In this document: positions 1 through 10,060 of the stretch, in pieces
How the letters are laid out: every line of letters starts with the position of its first letter
How positions within the stretch are numbered: position 1 is the first letter of the stretch
Assembly: GCA_012845835.1 (NCBI GenBank)
Contig: JABAKD010000001.1
Span: forward strand, 17,965,090-18,029,089
Origin: Undaria pinnatifida
Taxonomy: Eukaryota; Sar; Phaeophyceae; Laminariales; Alariaceae
DNA length: 64,000 nt
Direction of reading: 5' to 3'
Made by a program: the position numbers and the translations under genes
The notes under the pieces: generated by a model
Database searches by the model: none
What the model saw: the letters and a program-made list of their open reading frames with translations, nothing else
What the model was told of the DNA's origin: nothing

Positions 1-578
1 GTTGGGATGAGGCATCGCGTCATCCCCGAAACGTTGAAGCCAAACCAATCTACCTTCTTATGGTTATACAGTAGGCGCTTAGACTACACCGTAACCGTAA
101 CCGTGTGATCTACAATCTCCCTTGTTTAGGCTACGCTATGGCGCGAATTCAAGCCGAAATAGACGCCCCCCATTTCCCCTTCCACCAACCGCCGATTGTG
201 CCCCAAATCCAAGGCTCGCCTATGTCGCAACTACATACAGAACATCCAACTGGGCAACGCATTTTTTGTTTCTGTACGAGCAAGGCTGGCGTTACATGTT
301 ATTCTTGCATTCAATAGTTCTCCCTCCATACCACCGGTATCGACCAGCCGGAGATACCGGCACTACTAGCGTGCTAACCGTTACTACGGCGCTCACGTCC
401 ACCACTGGTCGTTCCCACGCGTGCCACGAGATGAAACAGGCCCTGTACAGGGCAACTGGCACTACTCAACCTTCTCAACATAGAGGCCACCACCGTAGGT
501 GGTTCGGGTCGGCCGCTTCTTCTTCTCCCCACTCGACCGTGTCGGCGTCGAGTGTAGTAGTTCTAGGGTAGAGCCACC

Positions 579-818
579 CTAACTTCCATTAACGAAATCG
601 CGGGTCTTGAAACCAGCTGCCGGTCGCCTCGGCTGAAACACTGTGCCCATTGCCACCCCGACGTCAGAGCTCGACAGTCTTTTGCAAGCACTGAAAAATG
701 TGAACATTTTTTTTTTCATAGCGTCCTTCATCGTGTCACGCAGCCACGAAACATTCGTGGTGAAGAAAATCGCTGGTTTCGGGGGGGGACCATTGGTGAA
801 GTTGTCTCGAGCTTTCAA
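579..818 (-). other. 'GVGVA...AGFK' peptide module, copy 1
   Basis: The minus strand reads ...DVGVAMGTVFQPRRPAAGFK and then TRDFV. The same pattern occurs at 16123-16338 (minus), 41319-41480 (plus) and 62500-62700 (minus). It may be a shared coding exon or a non-coding repeat that happens to stay open. I do not recognise the domain. Confidence 0.4.
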
Positions 819-1160
819 TTGTCCGGGTTGACAGGTGCGTCTTTAAGGCGTGCGTAGTTTTCTTTGACGTGCTTGTTGAGTTCGGTGATGGTAGTACCCA
901 GCGCCTTCAGATCGTCGAGCGATTGGTCTTCTTTTGTCAGCTTCCCTGTGAGAGTCTTGAGGATTTTGAGGTTGACGGCAAGCTCTTGGACATTGGCGAA
1001 GTCATCTTCATCTCCTTCGGCGGTGAGTGCCTCCGAAAGCAGAAAATCGGTCTCATCGGGTTCCAGGACGGACATGGGGATGACGGCCAAGGCGCACAGG
1101 TAGCCGACGATGCTCTGGGATGCTTCCGCCCCTCCCGCTTAGGCCTTGAGCGACCTCTTC
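815..1160 (-). pseudogene. Paralogous pseudo-exon 4 of gene B
   Basis: This stretch is also 346 nt, with a conserved TTTTACAG acceptor just upstream and no indels relative to exon 4 of gene B. One substitution turns a Lys codon into TAA (plus strand 1139-1141), near the start of the exon. An internal Met further on could restart a product of 91 residues. Most of the nine amino-acid differences are conservative, so decay is recent or the shortened product is still constrained. Confidence 0.7.
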
Positions 1161-1261
1161 CTGTAAAACGTGTTTCTTTTCGTGTGTGAGTCGTTAGAAT
1201 GGACTAGCTTTTTGCGGAAGTTGACCATGCGAAAGTATCGAGCTACACGCAGCCCCTTACT

Positions 1262-1555
1262 TAGTCGCACATTATATTCACATTATCAAATTATCACATC
1301 ATGACATTATCACATCATCACATCATCACATCATCACATTATCACACTATCTATCACATTATGACAATATCACATGATCACATTATCGCATTAATCTATC
1401 ACATTATCATATTATCACATCATCACACTATCACATCATCACATTATCACTCTGTTACATTATCACATCACCATATCATCACATCATCACACTATCACAT
1501 CATCACATTACCACATTACCACATTATCCCACTATCACATTATCAAAAACATTAG
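1262..1555. repeat. ATCACAT-type microsatellite/minisatellite
   Basis: About 290 bp are built almost only of ATCACATT, ATCACATC and related words. A short relic of the same array lies at 17776-17815, where it precedes the unoccupied counterpart of the retrotransposon site. Confidence 0.9.
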
Positions 1556-1584
1556 TTAACCCAAACACTCAAACCCCCACTTAC

Positions 1585-1796
1585 GCAGAATATTATCGAA
1601 GTATGAGAAAATATGGGTTTTGTACGTACGTAAGAAGTTTGACCAATCAGATCAATGCGGTAATTCATGGTCGTATGAGCGATAGCATTGGGCACACCTG
1701 GCCCAGCTGTGTAGGCGACGACCTGCACGCGGAGCGCGTAGGGGAGCAGAGTCAGAGCTTACAGGTCCATGGTGTGATACAGACTGGTTTAAGTTC
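1585..1796 (+). repeat. Split direct repeat A1
   Basis: This is 212 bp identical by eye to 6882-7093, beginning GCAGAATATTATCGAAGTAT. It is the left terminus of the element. Confidence 0.92.
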
Positions 1797-1819
1797 TAGT
1801 TTAAGGCTAGTTTAAGTTC

Positions 1820-2904
1820 GTGCACTCCCCGACGATGGAGGAGTGCAAGTCACCGGAGGCTGAAGCTCTCGTGGCTGCTGCTGTACGCGGTCCTAATCAG
1901 GCCGCCTCGGCTGCTGCTCGAGTCGAGGCTCATGCTGCTGTCGACGCTGTGCAAGCTGGGGTCGACAAACGCCGTGCCGAAGCTCTGGCTGCTGTGCAAG
2001 CTGAGTCCGAAGGTCGCCGTGCCGCAGCCGCTTCGGCTGCTGCTACTGCTGCGTCTGCCACCGCGGCACCATCTTTGCTCAGCCCCAGTCCCGCTGTGTC
2101 CGAGGCTGCGGGGGTAATATAGGCTGAAGTTCTGCGCTGGCAAGGGCAGGTGTCTGGCGAGTTTGCTCGGATAGACGGAGATGTGTTCCGCCTCAAGTCG
2201 ACGATGGATCAACTGCTGGCCTCCTTTAAAACCCTGCAGGATGCGGTGGCTGGTGGCGCGTCTAAAACCGAGCACGTCGAGGCCATGCTCCAGCAGTTCA
2301 TAGACAACTTTGCCGATCAGCAGCCGGCCCCGCGGGACAGTGGGGACGCGAGAGAGCGCCACGTCCAAAGGTCGCAGTTAACTGACGACACTGCGCTATG
2401 GAAAAAGATGGCGTCCAGAAAACATTGGGTGCTCCGCGGGCGCATACCTCCCAACATTGGCGACTCGGCAGCGGATATCCAGTCCTTCGTAGGCGAGGAC
2501 GTCAACGTCACGACGTCAGTGGCTACCCAGCTCCGCGCGATCAGTGACTTTGACGTTCGTGCGTACGGGCCGCGCGGAAGGGATGGTCGAACACCTGCTG
2601 ATGGTCGCTGACCGCCTCGATTTCTTGCGCCAGGCTCTTGTGGCGGTCCTGTCTGGTGGGTTTTCCCTCGACAGCGACGGCGACCGCCATTGCCGGGAGA
2701 GGGTGGCAACGATCGATGCCGCCTTCACGACAGCGTCTGCGGACCTACGCCGGCACACCCAAGCAAAACCAAGCAACCGGCAATATTATCCTGCTCTCTG
2801 GCTCCGCGGCGCGGGCTGTCATGAGCAAGATGGTAAACGACGATCTTCGTCTCCAACTGCAAATTCTTGCATTCGGCTCCCCTGGCCGACGCCACTTCAC
2901 CTGA
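1820..2904 (+). pseudogene. Gag-like ORF of the DIRS-type element, broken
   Basis: An Ala-rich coiled coil (EALVAAAVRGPNQAASAAAR) runs to one TAG at 2120-2122. The same frame continues with GEFARIDGDVFRLKSTMDQL and AMLQQFIDNFADQQP to about 2611. Frameshifts then move the apparent protein through MVEHLLMVADRLDFLRQALV (near 2585) to NIILLSGSAARAVMSKMVND (near 2780). The position ahead of RT and the coiled-coil character fit a Gag-type product. No zinc knuckle is visible. Confidence 0.6.
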
Positions 2905-3457
2905 TGCTCTTCGCGACAGTGGCAGTTCGGCGGCGCCGGCTGGTGGGTCGCGGGCGGTGCTGCGCTCAGAGCCCCGCGGTGGGTCCGGGGGTGGTAGTGG
3001 CGGCGCTGGTTCTGGATGAGGACACGGTCCCTTCCTGTCGGTTGGGCCAACACCTGGGGGGGCGGCTGCTGAGCTTGCCGTTGGTAGAGCGGTGACGGCG
3101 CCGGGGGCCAGCGGGGGAGCGGGTGCCCGGCCGGCCACCCAAGGTGTAGGAGGGGGGCTGCGTGGGCGTGCGTTGGTAGCTTTGGCTGGCGATAGGGGTG
3201 TGGGGCGTGCTCGCGTGGCGGTGGCTCCGGGCTCGGTCTCCTTCGGCGAGAAAGGTACGGTTTCTTGTGTGCGTGTGAGTGAGTTGCCGGCTGACTTGCT
3301 GCGTGTACAAGGGGCGTTTGATGGCGTACGTTCGGGTGCCTTGCGATTCGTTGCGGTCGACCCTTGGTTGGAAGCTCGGGCGGTTGTGATGCAGGCGATG
3401 GCCGAGCAAGGCTCCGCGAGCCTCGGTCATCTCGCCTCGGTAAACTCCCCCCTCTTA

Positions 3458-6003
3458 AGACGGTGTCAGCGCCCTCGTCTCGTACAACTGCTTCAGCGAG
3501 GCAGGTGTCGCAGCTCGTTGGCTTCCTTATACATGTCTCCTTTGCTGTGCGTCCGGGGCGGTTTTTCGTGAACCGTTTGTTGGCTTCGGTGGGTATGCCG
3601 CGCATATCTGCCGGATCTGATTTCGGTTTTCAAGGCGCAGATGTTTCCCAAAAAAAAAAGGGGCTGCTGCCGTCGCGCACGTCGGAATTTCCCCGCCGCG
3701 GGGGGTTCCAGTTGTCTCTATCCCGGGTGATTGTGAGCCTGTTTCTGGCTCTGGTGGCAACGCCGGGAACTACTTCTTTGTGAGGTATTACGTAGACGAT
3801 GGCATTGTCGTCGAGTTGCAATGGTGGCCGGACGGTCGCCGTTGTTTGCGCGCTGTCCAGTCGCTGGCATTGAACATTTTCGCTTGTTGGGCGAACGTGG
3901 TGTCTCTGATCTGATCTCCTGTCCGCCAGAAAAATCACTGACTGGGACACGCAACTGGAGGTGTTGGGTTGGATCATTGACACGGAGGTGCTTACGGTTA
4001 CGTTGCCGTCCCATAAGCGCCTCAAGCTGCAAAAATCTCCTTGCGGAATGGCCCTCGTCTCGTACATCTGCTTCAGCGAGGCAGGTGTCGCAGCTCGTTG
4101 GCTTCCTTATACATGTCTCCTTTGTTGTGCGTCCGGGGCGGTTTTTCGTGAACCGTTTGTTGGCTTCGGTGGGTATGCCGCGCATATCTGCCGGATCTGA
4201 TTTCGGTTTTCAAGGCGCAGATGTTTCCCAAAAAAAAAAGGGGGCTGCTGCCGTCGCGCACGTCGGAATTTCCCCGCTGCGGGGGGTTCCAGTTGTCTCT
4301 ATCCCGGGTGATTGTGAGCCTGTTTCTGGCTCTGGTGGCAACGCCGGGAACTACTTTTTTGTGAGGTAGTACGTAGACGATGGCATTGTCGTCGAGTTGC
4401 AATGGTGGCCGGACGGTCGCCGTTGTTTGCGCGCTGTCCAGTCGCTGGCATCGGATCATTTTCGCTTGTTGGGCGAACGTGGTGTCTCTGATCTGATCTC
4501 CTGTCCGCCAGAAAAAGCACTGATTGGGACACGCAACTGGAGGTGTTGGGTTGGATCATTGACACGGAGGTGCTTACGGTTGCGTTGCCGTCCCATAAGC
4601 GCCTCAAGCTGCAAAATCTCCTTGCGGAATGGCCCTCGTCTCGTACATCTGCTTCAGCGAGGCAGGTTTCGCAGCTCGTTGGCTTCCTTATACATGTCTC
4701 CTTTGTTGTGCGTCCGGGGCGGTTTTTCGTGAACCGTTTGTTGGCTTCGGTGGGTATGCCGCGCATATCTGCCGGATCTGATTTCGGTTTTCAAGGCGCA
4801 GATGTTTCCCAAAAAAGGGGTTGCTGCCGTCGCGCACGTCGGAATTTCCCGCCGCGGGGGGTTCCAGTTGTCTCTATCCCGGGTGATTGTGGGCCTGTTT
4901 CTGGCTCTGGTGGCAACGCCGGGAACTACTTCTTTGTGAGGTATTACGTAGACGATGGCATTGTCGTCGAGTTGCAATGGTGGCCGGACGGTCGCCGTTG
5001 TTTGCGCGCTGTCCAGTCGCTGGCATCGGATCATTTTCGCTTGTTGGGCGAACGTGGTGTCTCTGATCCGCCCCTCCTGTCCACCAGAAAAATCACTGAC
5101 TGGGACACGCAACTGGAGGCGCTGGGTTGGATCATTGGCGCGGAGGCGCTTACGGTTACGTTGCCGTCCCATAAGCGCCTCAAGCTGCAAATCTCCTTGC
5201 GGAGTGGCCCTCGCCTCGTCAACTGCTTCAGCGAAGCAGGTGTCGCAGCTCGTTGGCTTCCTTATACATGTCTTCTTTGCTGTGCGTCCGGGGCGGTTTT
5301 TCGTGAACCGTTTGTTGGCTTCGGTGGGTATGCCGCGCATATCTGCCGGATCTGATTTGGTTGTCGTACGGCCAACCTCGGGCAGCGCCTCGTCTTGGGA
5401 CCCGAGTTTCAAGGGAACCTCGAGTTTTGGCGATGGTTTATTGAGGAGGGATTGGACGCGCGCGGAAGAACCTTGTCGGCTCCGATGTATCATTTGCTTG
5501 AGCGCCCCTCCCAACGTACTCCGTTTTCGGGTGCATCCAAAACCGGTGTCGGGGGTTTCTGCCTTGAAACTGGGGTGTACTGGAGATACGATATTGACGC
5601 CGGGGAACGATCTCGATTTTGCGGGTCGAGCAAGTCAGTTGCAGGCGAGACCGATATATCGATTAACGTCCTCGAACTGCTAGGTATGGTCGTCTCCCCT
5701 TGGGTCGTCGTATCTCCGTGCGCCGAGCGCCCGGCCGCGTTGGGGGACTGCGTGTTGTGGCGTGGCGACAACGAAGCAGCCGTAGAGTGGGTGCGGCGTT
5801 GTCGAGGCGGGAAGGAGCCGAGATCGGGCGCGTTGATGCGCCTCCTTGGTGTGCTCAAATTGTTCTCTGGTTGGCACTTCGACGCGAAACACGTAGTGGG
5901 TATTTTTATCGTTGCCGCGGACGGTATCTCACGCTGGGATCGCGCTTCCGTCCTCGTTAATATGCGTGCGGTCCGTGGGATATGCTGCTCGCGGGCGAGA
6001 AGC
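3458..6003 (+). pseudogene. Reverse transcriptase-RNase H of the DIRS-type element, broken and internally triplicated
   Basis: The RT catalytic motif YYVDDG lies in NYFFVRYYVDDGIVVELQWW (3775-3830, repeated near 4368 and 4942). The connection region SARQVSQLVGFLIHVSFVVR and the RNase H-like domain follow (5395-5960: KTGVGGFCLETGVYWRY, INVLELLGM, WRGDNEAAVEW, IVAADGISRW). N-terminal RT motifs upstream of YVDD are not evident. The second repeat has TAG in place of the first Tyr of YYVDD (4367-4369). The RNase H strand that normally holds a catalytic Asp reads FSGASKTG, so that Asp appears to be Gly. The protein as read cannot be active. Confidence 0.8.
3472..5358 (+). repeat. Tandem triplication (about 580 bp unit) inside the RT gene
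   Basis: Units start at about 3472, 4051, 4633 and 5208, each with CCCTCG(T/C)CTCGT. The fourth unit is partial and ends near 5358. Each unit runs from the RT/RNase H connection back to the YVDD region, so the duplicated segment is the RT palm-thumb-connection part. Units differ by few substitutions and by the length of an A-run (AAAAAAAAAA, AAAAAAAAAA, AAAAAA). Confidence 0.9.
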
Positions 6004-6680
6004 TGATCCCCACGTGGCGTGCCGGGGGTCGTGTTTTGTGGCCGGCCCTGTGCGCTTCGTTCTTTCTCTTGACTCGCGCGTCAGAAATGTTCGCGGAAAC
6101 CCGGTTACGAGTTCACGAGACTTACTGTTTGCGGCGTGCTGATGTTGCATTCTTTTGCGGAAATATTCAGCTTACTGTTGCGCAGTGGTCAACCGCGGAT
6201 CATGTCAAGGTTCGATTTCGCGGGCCGCAGGGTGACCAACCGCGGAAAGGGGCGGTTGTCACGCATGTGCGAAAGGGTCCGTCGATGCGCGTGGGGGAAG
6301 GTGGCGGCGCCGTCGATCTAATGATCGAATTGATGTCTTGTTACTTGTTTCTTCCCTCTTCGGCCCCCTGCCCCCTTGGTTGCGTGTGTCGTTGGTAATG
6401 GCAGATGGTCCATGTGGACACAACATCAAGCGACGGTAGCTTTGCGGAAAGTGGTTGCGTTGGCGGGTGTGCGTGCGGAGGAGTACGCCTTGCACTCCCT
6501 GAGGATTGGAGGCGCAACGCACTTGTCGGCAGGGGGTGCAACACCGGCGGTGTTGCAGCGTGAGGGCCGATGGGCTCTGACTAGTTGGGCAAACGCGGAA
6601 TTACAAGAAGTGTGTTATCCCGTGTGCACTCTACGACTCGAGGGTAGGGGGTGGCGGGGGGGGGTGGGACTACATTCGTA
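5960..6680 (+). pseudogene. Tyrosine recombinase of the DIRS-type element, frameshifted
   Basis: The first catalytic Arg is in FFLLTRASEM (about 6060-6092), and the His-x-x-Arg pair is in LHSLRIGGATHL (about 6487-6525), followed by LQREGRWALTSW. A frameshift near 6370-6400 separates the two halves. The nucleophile Tyr may be in EVCYPV but is not certain. Tyrosine recombinases take the place of integrase in this order and recombine the circular cDNA with the target. Confidence 0.7.
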
Positions 6681-6712
6681 ATACGGGTCAACTACCAGTT
6701 TGTGCTGGAGGC

Positions 6713-6881
6713 TGGCGTCGAGAGTTCGATGTCGCCAGTTGGGTTGGGAGTTGACTCGTGTATACGGATGTTAGCGTGGGGTTGCCGGCGGGTCAGCCCC
6801 GGGGTATTCCCATCTCCAACCCCCCTCTCCGGGCGGGGGGTTGCGCATTAATATAATACAACTTCGAAAGCAAAGTGCAAA
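6713..6881 (+). repeat. Split direct repeat B1
   Basis: This is 169 bp matching 7646-7814 with about one difference (GGCGGGTCAG against GGCGGGGCAG). It abuts A2 directly, as expected for a B1A2B2 end. Confidence 0.92.
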
Positions 6882-7093
6882 GCAGAATATTATCGAAGTA
6901 TGAGAAAATATGGGTTTTGTACGTACGTAAGAAGTTTGACCAATCAGATCAATGCGGTAATTCATGGTCGTATGAGCGATAGCATTGGGCACACCTGGCC
7001 CAGCTGTGTAGGCGACGACCTGCACGCGGAGCGCGTAGGGGAGCAGAGTCAGAGCTTACAGGTCCATGGTGTGATACAGACTGGTTTAAGTTC
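6882..7093 (+). repeat. Split direct repeat A2
   Basis: Internal copy of A1, directly after B1. About 550 bp of unique, T/G-rich sequence then separates it from B2. Confidence 0.92.
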
Positions 7094-7645
7094 CCACCCA
7101 CCCGCCCGTGCTTTTGAGGGAGTCAGTGGAGGGGGAGTTAATCGGTCGCAGTAACGTTGCGCGTGTTTGTTACTGTTTTGGCAAACGTACCCGTTTCCGC
7201 TGAAGATGCGACGGGGTTTCGTAGATTGCGCAGGTTTGAGGTGGGTGCTAGCCGCATCAGTGTTATAGCGTGGTGCAAGGGGTGTTCGTTGTTGTGTGTG
7301 TGTGTTTTTTTTTTTTCAGCATGTGTAATATCTGAGTATCCCTCCGTGCGGTGGGGGTACGTATGACTGTGTTGCGCAGATATTATGTTGATAGTTAACA
7401 GCGAACGTTGTGGCAGTGCATCGGCTCGGATTTAGCGCGCAATCTGAAAGTGTGGGAGAGGGGAATTATCCGTATATTGGCAAGTAAGTGCATTTGTTTA
7501 ATGTGCATGGTGTGTGCAGGCGTGCAAATTTTATAGCATATTTATTACACGCGTGTGTACGTTTTTTTATATGCTGCACGTTATAGGCGATTGCCTCGTA
7601 TGTCTTCTTCGAGTTGCCAACGATTGTTCGTCGTTGGTTGTTGGT
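7094..7645. other. Unique spacer between A2 and B2
   Basis: T/G-rich sequence with a T-run at 7307-7317 and no convincing ORF. In this element order such a segment holds only the internal complement of the ends. Confidence 0.5.
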
Positions 7646-7814
7646 TGGCGTCGAGAGTTCGATGTCGCCAGTTGGGTTGGGAGTTGACTCGTGTATACGG
7701 ATGTTAGCGTGGGGTTGCCGGCGGGGCAGCCCCGGGGTATTCCCATCTCCAACCCCCCTCTCCGGGCGGGGGGTTGCGCATTAATATAATACAACTTCGA
7801 AAGCAAAGTGCAAA
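7646..7814 (+). repeat. Split direct repeat B2
   Basis: Right terminus of the element. The next base begins the flank CGTGGAATTACTC. Confidence 0.92.
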
Positions 7815-7857
7815 CGTGGAATTACTCCGTGATCACAAATACATATATACCTTGAGA

Positions 7858-8525
7858 ATAAAAATACACTCCAGCTGTGAGATCGGAGATCTTGTCGAAA
7901 CTCATCTATGCAAACTGTGTGCGATACTCCGGTCGCACGTATTACGGGTTGTGTGTCCTCATTAAGGATGTAGGTCGGCGACTTCCCTTGCAACTACAAA
8001 GTGTAGCTATCAGGATCAACAGGGTGGTGTTAATCAGTCTGTGCGCGGAAACCATAAAATCCGTTTTTGAGGGGGACAAAACGTGACAGCTGTGGAAGGA
8101 AATGCATCAGTTTATCAAGTGAATCCTGTAAGTCGAATAATCGGCGAGGGGAGGGCGGAGTTTTGAAGGACGCGGGGGCCTGGTTTTCATCAAAAGGGAG
8201 CCAGGGGGGGGGGGGGGGGGGACAAGTAGGGTAGCTCAATCTATGCGCGGAAACTATAAATTGTCCTTTAAGGGGATAAATCTGACGATTTCGCGAAGAA
8301 TCCACCAGTTTATCATGGCGGGGGGGCGGAGCAGCTCAATCTGTGCGTGGAAACCATAGATCCTTTAAGGAGATAAATCTGACGGTTTTGAAAAGAATGC
8401 ACCAGTTCATCATGTATATCGTACAACCAGTGAGAAGAGGGCGGAGCGTTCGAGGGGGGTGGGGGCGGGGGAGAGGGGGGGGGGGGGGGGGGGGGGGAGG
8501 GGGGGGGGGGCGACAGGGTTTTATT
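7858..8525 (+). repeat. R3 repeat, copy 1
   Basis: It begins AAATACACTCCAGCTGTGAG, then has ATTACGGGTTGTGTGTCCTC and a GGGGGACAAAA...TGACAGCTGTGG block. Two shorter relatives of the block follow (8235-8310, 8335-8440), each ending in G homopolymers (8205-8221, 8470-8510). No ORF is present, so it is a non-autonomous repeat of unknown mobiliser. Confidence 0.75.
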
Positions 8526-8585
8526 AACAACATCTATATATATCGACGCACCTCAACGGTAGGATGTTTTTGTATGTTAATCGTA

Positions 8586-8954
8586 CTATAATCAACGCCA
8601 TTAATAGCATACTATACTAGGTAAGGATGTTATCCAATCTTTCCATCCCTACCTACAACAGTAGAACATTTACGTTTTGTGTCTCACTCAAAACCCGGCC
8701 ACAAAGCAATTACGTTACCGTAGCAAAGCTTTGCCGATTTTTCCAAGCACTCACAAAAAAATATTTGACATCTCCAACTACATGCCAAAAAAAATGCAAC
8801 GTATTGCCGTGTGTGTTGCGCTCTGTATTATTTTTCCAATTTTGTGACCGAGCGTCTTCTCCTCGTCTTTTCCTAACCCTGACCCTAGCCCTAACCATAA
8901 CCCAATTTTGTGACCAACAACACATTTTCAACATGCTTGCCAAATCTGGAAAAA
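8586..8954. other. Unassigned, with a short TTAGGG-like interstitial motif
   Basis: No gene was found. TAACCCTGACCCTAGCCCTA followed by ACCATAACCC (8874-8903) resembles degenerate CCCTAA telomere repeats, too short to indicate a telomere. Confidence 0.4.
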
Positions 8955-9091
8955 AAAAATGGAATATAAAAGCATCGATAAAGGCCCTTAACACACAAGC
9001 GTCGTTTTGTCTACTGACTCGTTGTTGTTTTTCATCAATGTTCCGCTTTTCCGGTTCTGGCCCCTATGAAGTGTACGACGTACAGCAAGGC

Positions 9092-9195
9092 GCTAAGCAG
9101 TCTACCATCCAGGGGGCGAAGAAGATGGTCATCGGCGGGTTGAAGGCGTTCCTCGGGGCGTCACAGGCAGGAGAGTTCATGGCCCACGACATTTT
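9092..9195 (+). pseudogene. Truncated copy of gene B exon 3
   Basis: After GTACAG the plus strand encodes QGAKQSTIQGAKKMVIGGLK, AFLGASQAGEF and MAHDI. It then breaks into MITE3-type sequence at about 9196. The preceding 130 bases (8955-9091) match intron 2 of gene B, including ACTGACTCGTTGTTG. The orientation is opposite to gene B and to the exon-4 copy, so this is a rearranged fragment. Confidence 0.7.
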
Positions 9196-9360
9196 GGAGG
9201 ACACTCTTTCGGGCAACCCGACAACTATGCTCGGAAAGTTATCAATCTAACCGTGAGTTCCACACCTGAGGAGCTCAATCGGTCAGAAGGTCTCAGACAA
9301 CATTTGGCCCAACAACTGCAACCCCTACCGTTTGTTTCGGTGGGATGATTCCGTTACACT
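9196..9360. repeat. MITE3 right half
   Basis: GGGCAACCCGAC...GTTCCACACCTGAGGAGCTC and the terminal CAACCCCTACCGT match the MITE3 copy at 23395-23632. Confidence 0.6.
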
Positions 9361-9477
9361 GCCTCACGGTTACACTGCCTCACAATAACACAGTCAATTT
9401 CAGGCGCGAGGTACAATAGGGGGTAGGATGTATCATATATATACGTGTTTTGCTGAGGCTCTTCCCTTGAGGAGCTG

Positions 9478-9662
9478 TTTACCCTAGTATACCCTATAAT
9501 ACCCTACTATGCCCTACTTTACCTTAGTAAACCCTAGTATACCCTAGTATGCCCTAGCATACCCTAGTATACACTATACCCTAGTATACCCTAGTATACC
9601 CTAGTATACCCTAGTATACCCTAGTATACCCTAGTATACCCTAACATACCTTATAATACACC
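9478..9662. repeat. TACCCTAGTA minisatellite
   Basis: A 10-bp unit is repeated with variants for about 185 bp. The homologous place at 23725-23770 has only a few units before an R3 insertion, so the array expanded locally. Confidence 0.9.
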
Positions 9663-9689
9663 CGTCTGAGGCACGACAATGATTTTGAT

Positions 9690-10060
9690 TTAGGAAGACG
9701 CGTGCTAAGACAGAGCCGGCGTTTTTCGGCTACTGTCTACTTTCTTCCCTGAATGACGGGGCTCGCAGGCTCGTCCTTAGCCCAAAATCGGCGGAAACTA
9801 CGTTATTGAAAGTGAAATTTGGTTAGACTATATACCTAAGGCATCAATAGGTTTGTTCAGCCGGTTGCCACCGCATTCAGTCTACTGTAGATCGTTTTTC
9901 GTGAGGTGCTCTAGAGCTCACATGAAGGGCCCCAATCAGGCAAACAACGGTGCAAGTGCTTCTAACGCGGCATCTGTCGCAATTGAAAGAGCAATAATGC
10001 CGATGAACAGTCCCATGGTCTAGGAATCGAACAAGTAACGCAAGCGATACTCCGGATTTT
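9690..10060. repeat. MITE2-like element, subfamily b, copy 1
   Basis: GACGCGTGCTAAGACAGAGC starts a block containing the MITE2 body words TGAATGACGGGGCTC, CCCAAAATCGGCGGAAAC and ATACCTAAGGCATCAATAGG. It is collinear with 24205-24560. Confidence 0.6.

Larger units (their letters stand above)
1..1245. repeat. Segmental duplication, copy 1
   Basis: This stretch aligns along its whole length, in the same orientation, with 15618-16842. It contains the pseudo-exon 4 and, further along the minus strand, one copy of the 'GVGVA' peptide module (579-818). Copy 1 continues beyond the window on its left. Confidence 0.85.
1585..7814 (+). mobile_element. DIRS-order tyrosine-recombinase retrotransposon (PAT/Ngaro-type), complete but decayed
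   Basis: The order is A1 (1585-1796), gag-like, RT-RNase H, tyrosine recombinase, B1 (6713-6881), A2 (6882-7093), B2 (7646-7814). This split-direct-repeat layout is the signature of PAT/Ngaro-type elements, which integrate through a circular intermediate using a tyrosine recombinase and make no target-site duplication. The flanks ...CACTCAAACCCCCACTTAC and CGTGGAATTACTCCGTGATC rejoin as a continuous related sequence at 17820-17865, fixing the ends. The A repeats look identical and the B repeats differ at about one site. That suggests recent integration, although the genes carry stops, frameshifts and an internal triplication, so it was probably mobilised in trans. Confidence 0.85.

Noticed and set aside
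1270-1550. A CRISPR array
   Set aside because: Units are 7-8 bp with no spacers, and the window is eukaryotic. None of the tandem arrays here has repeat-spacer structure.
1301-1555. His/Ile/Ser-rich 84-codon frame
   Set aside because: Translation of the ATCACAT array.
1585-7814. An LTR retrotransposon with two long terminal repeats
   Set aside because: The repeats are interleaved (A1, then B1-A2-B2), there is no TG...CA end pair or target duplication, and a tyrosine recombinase replaces integrase.
8336-8591. Poly-Pro and poly-Gly frames near G homopolymers
   Set aside because: Homopolymer artefact within an R3 copy.
8874-8903. A telomere or chromosome end
   Set aside because: Only a few degenerate CCCTAA-like units are present, flanked on both sides by ordinary repeat-rich sequence.
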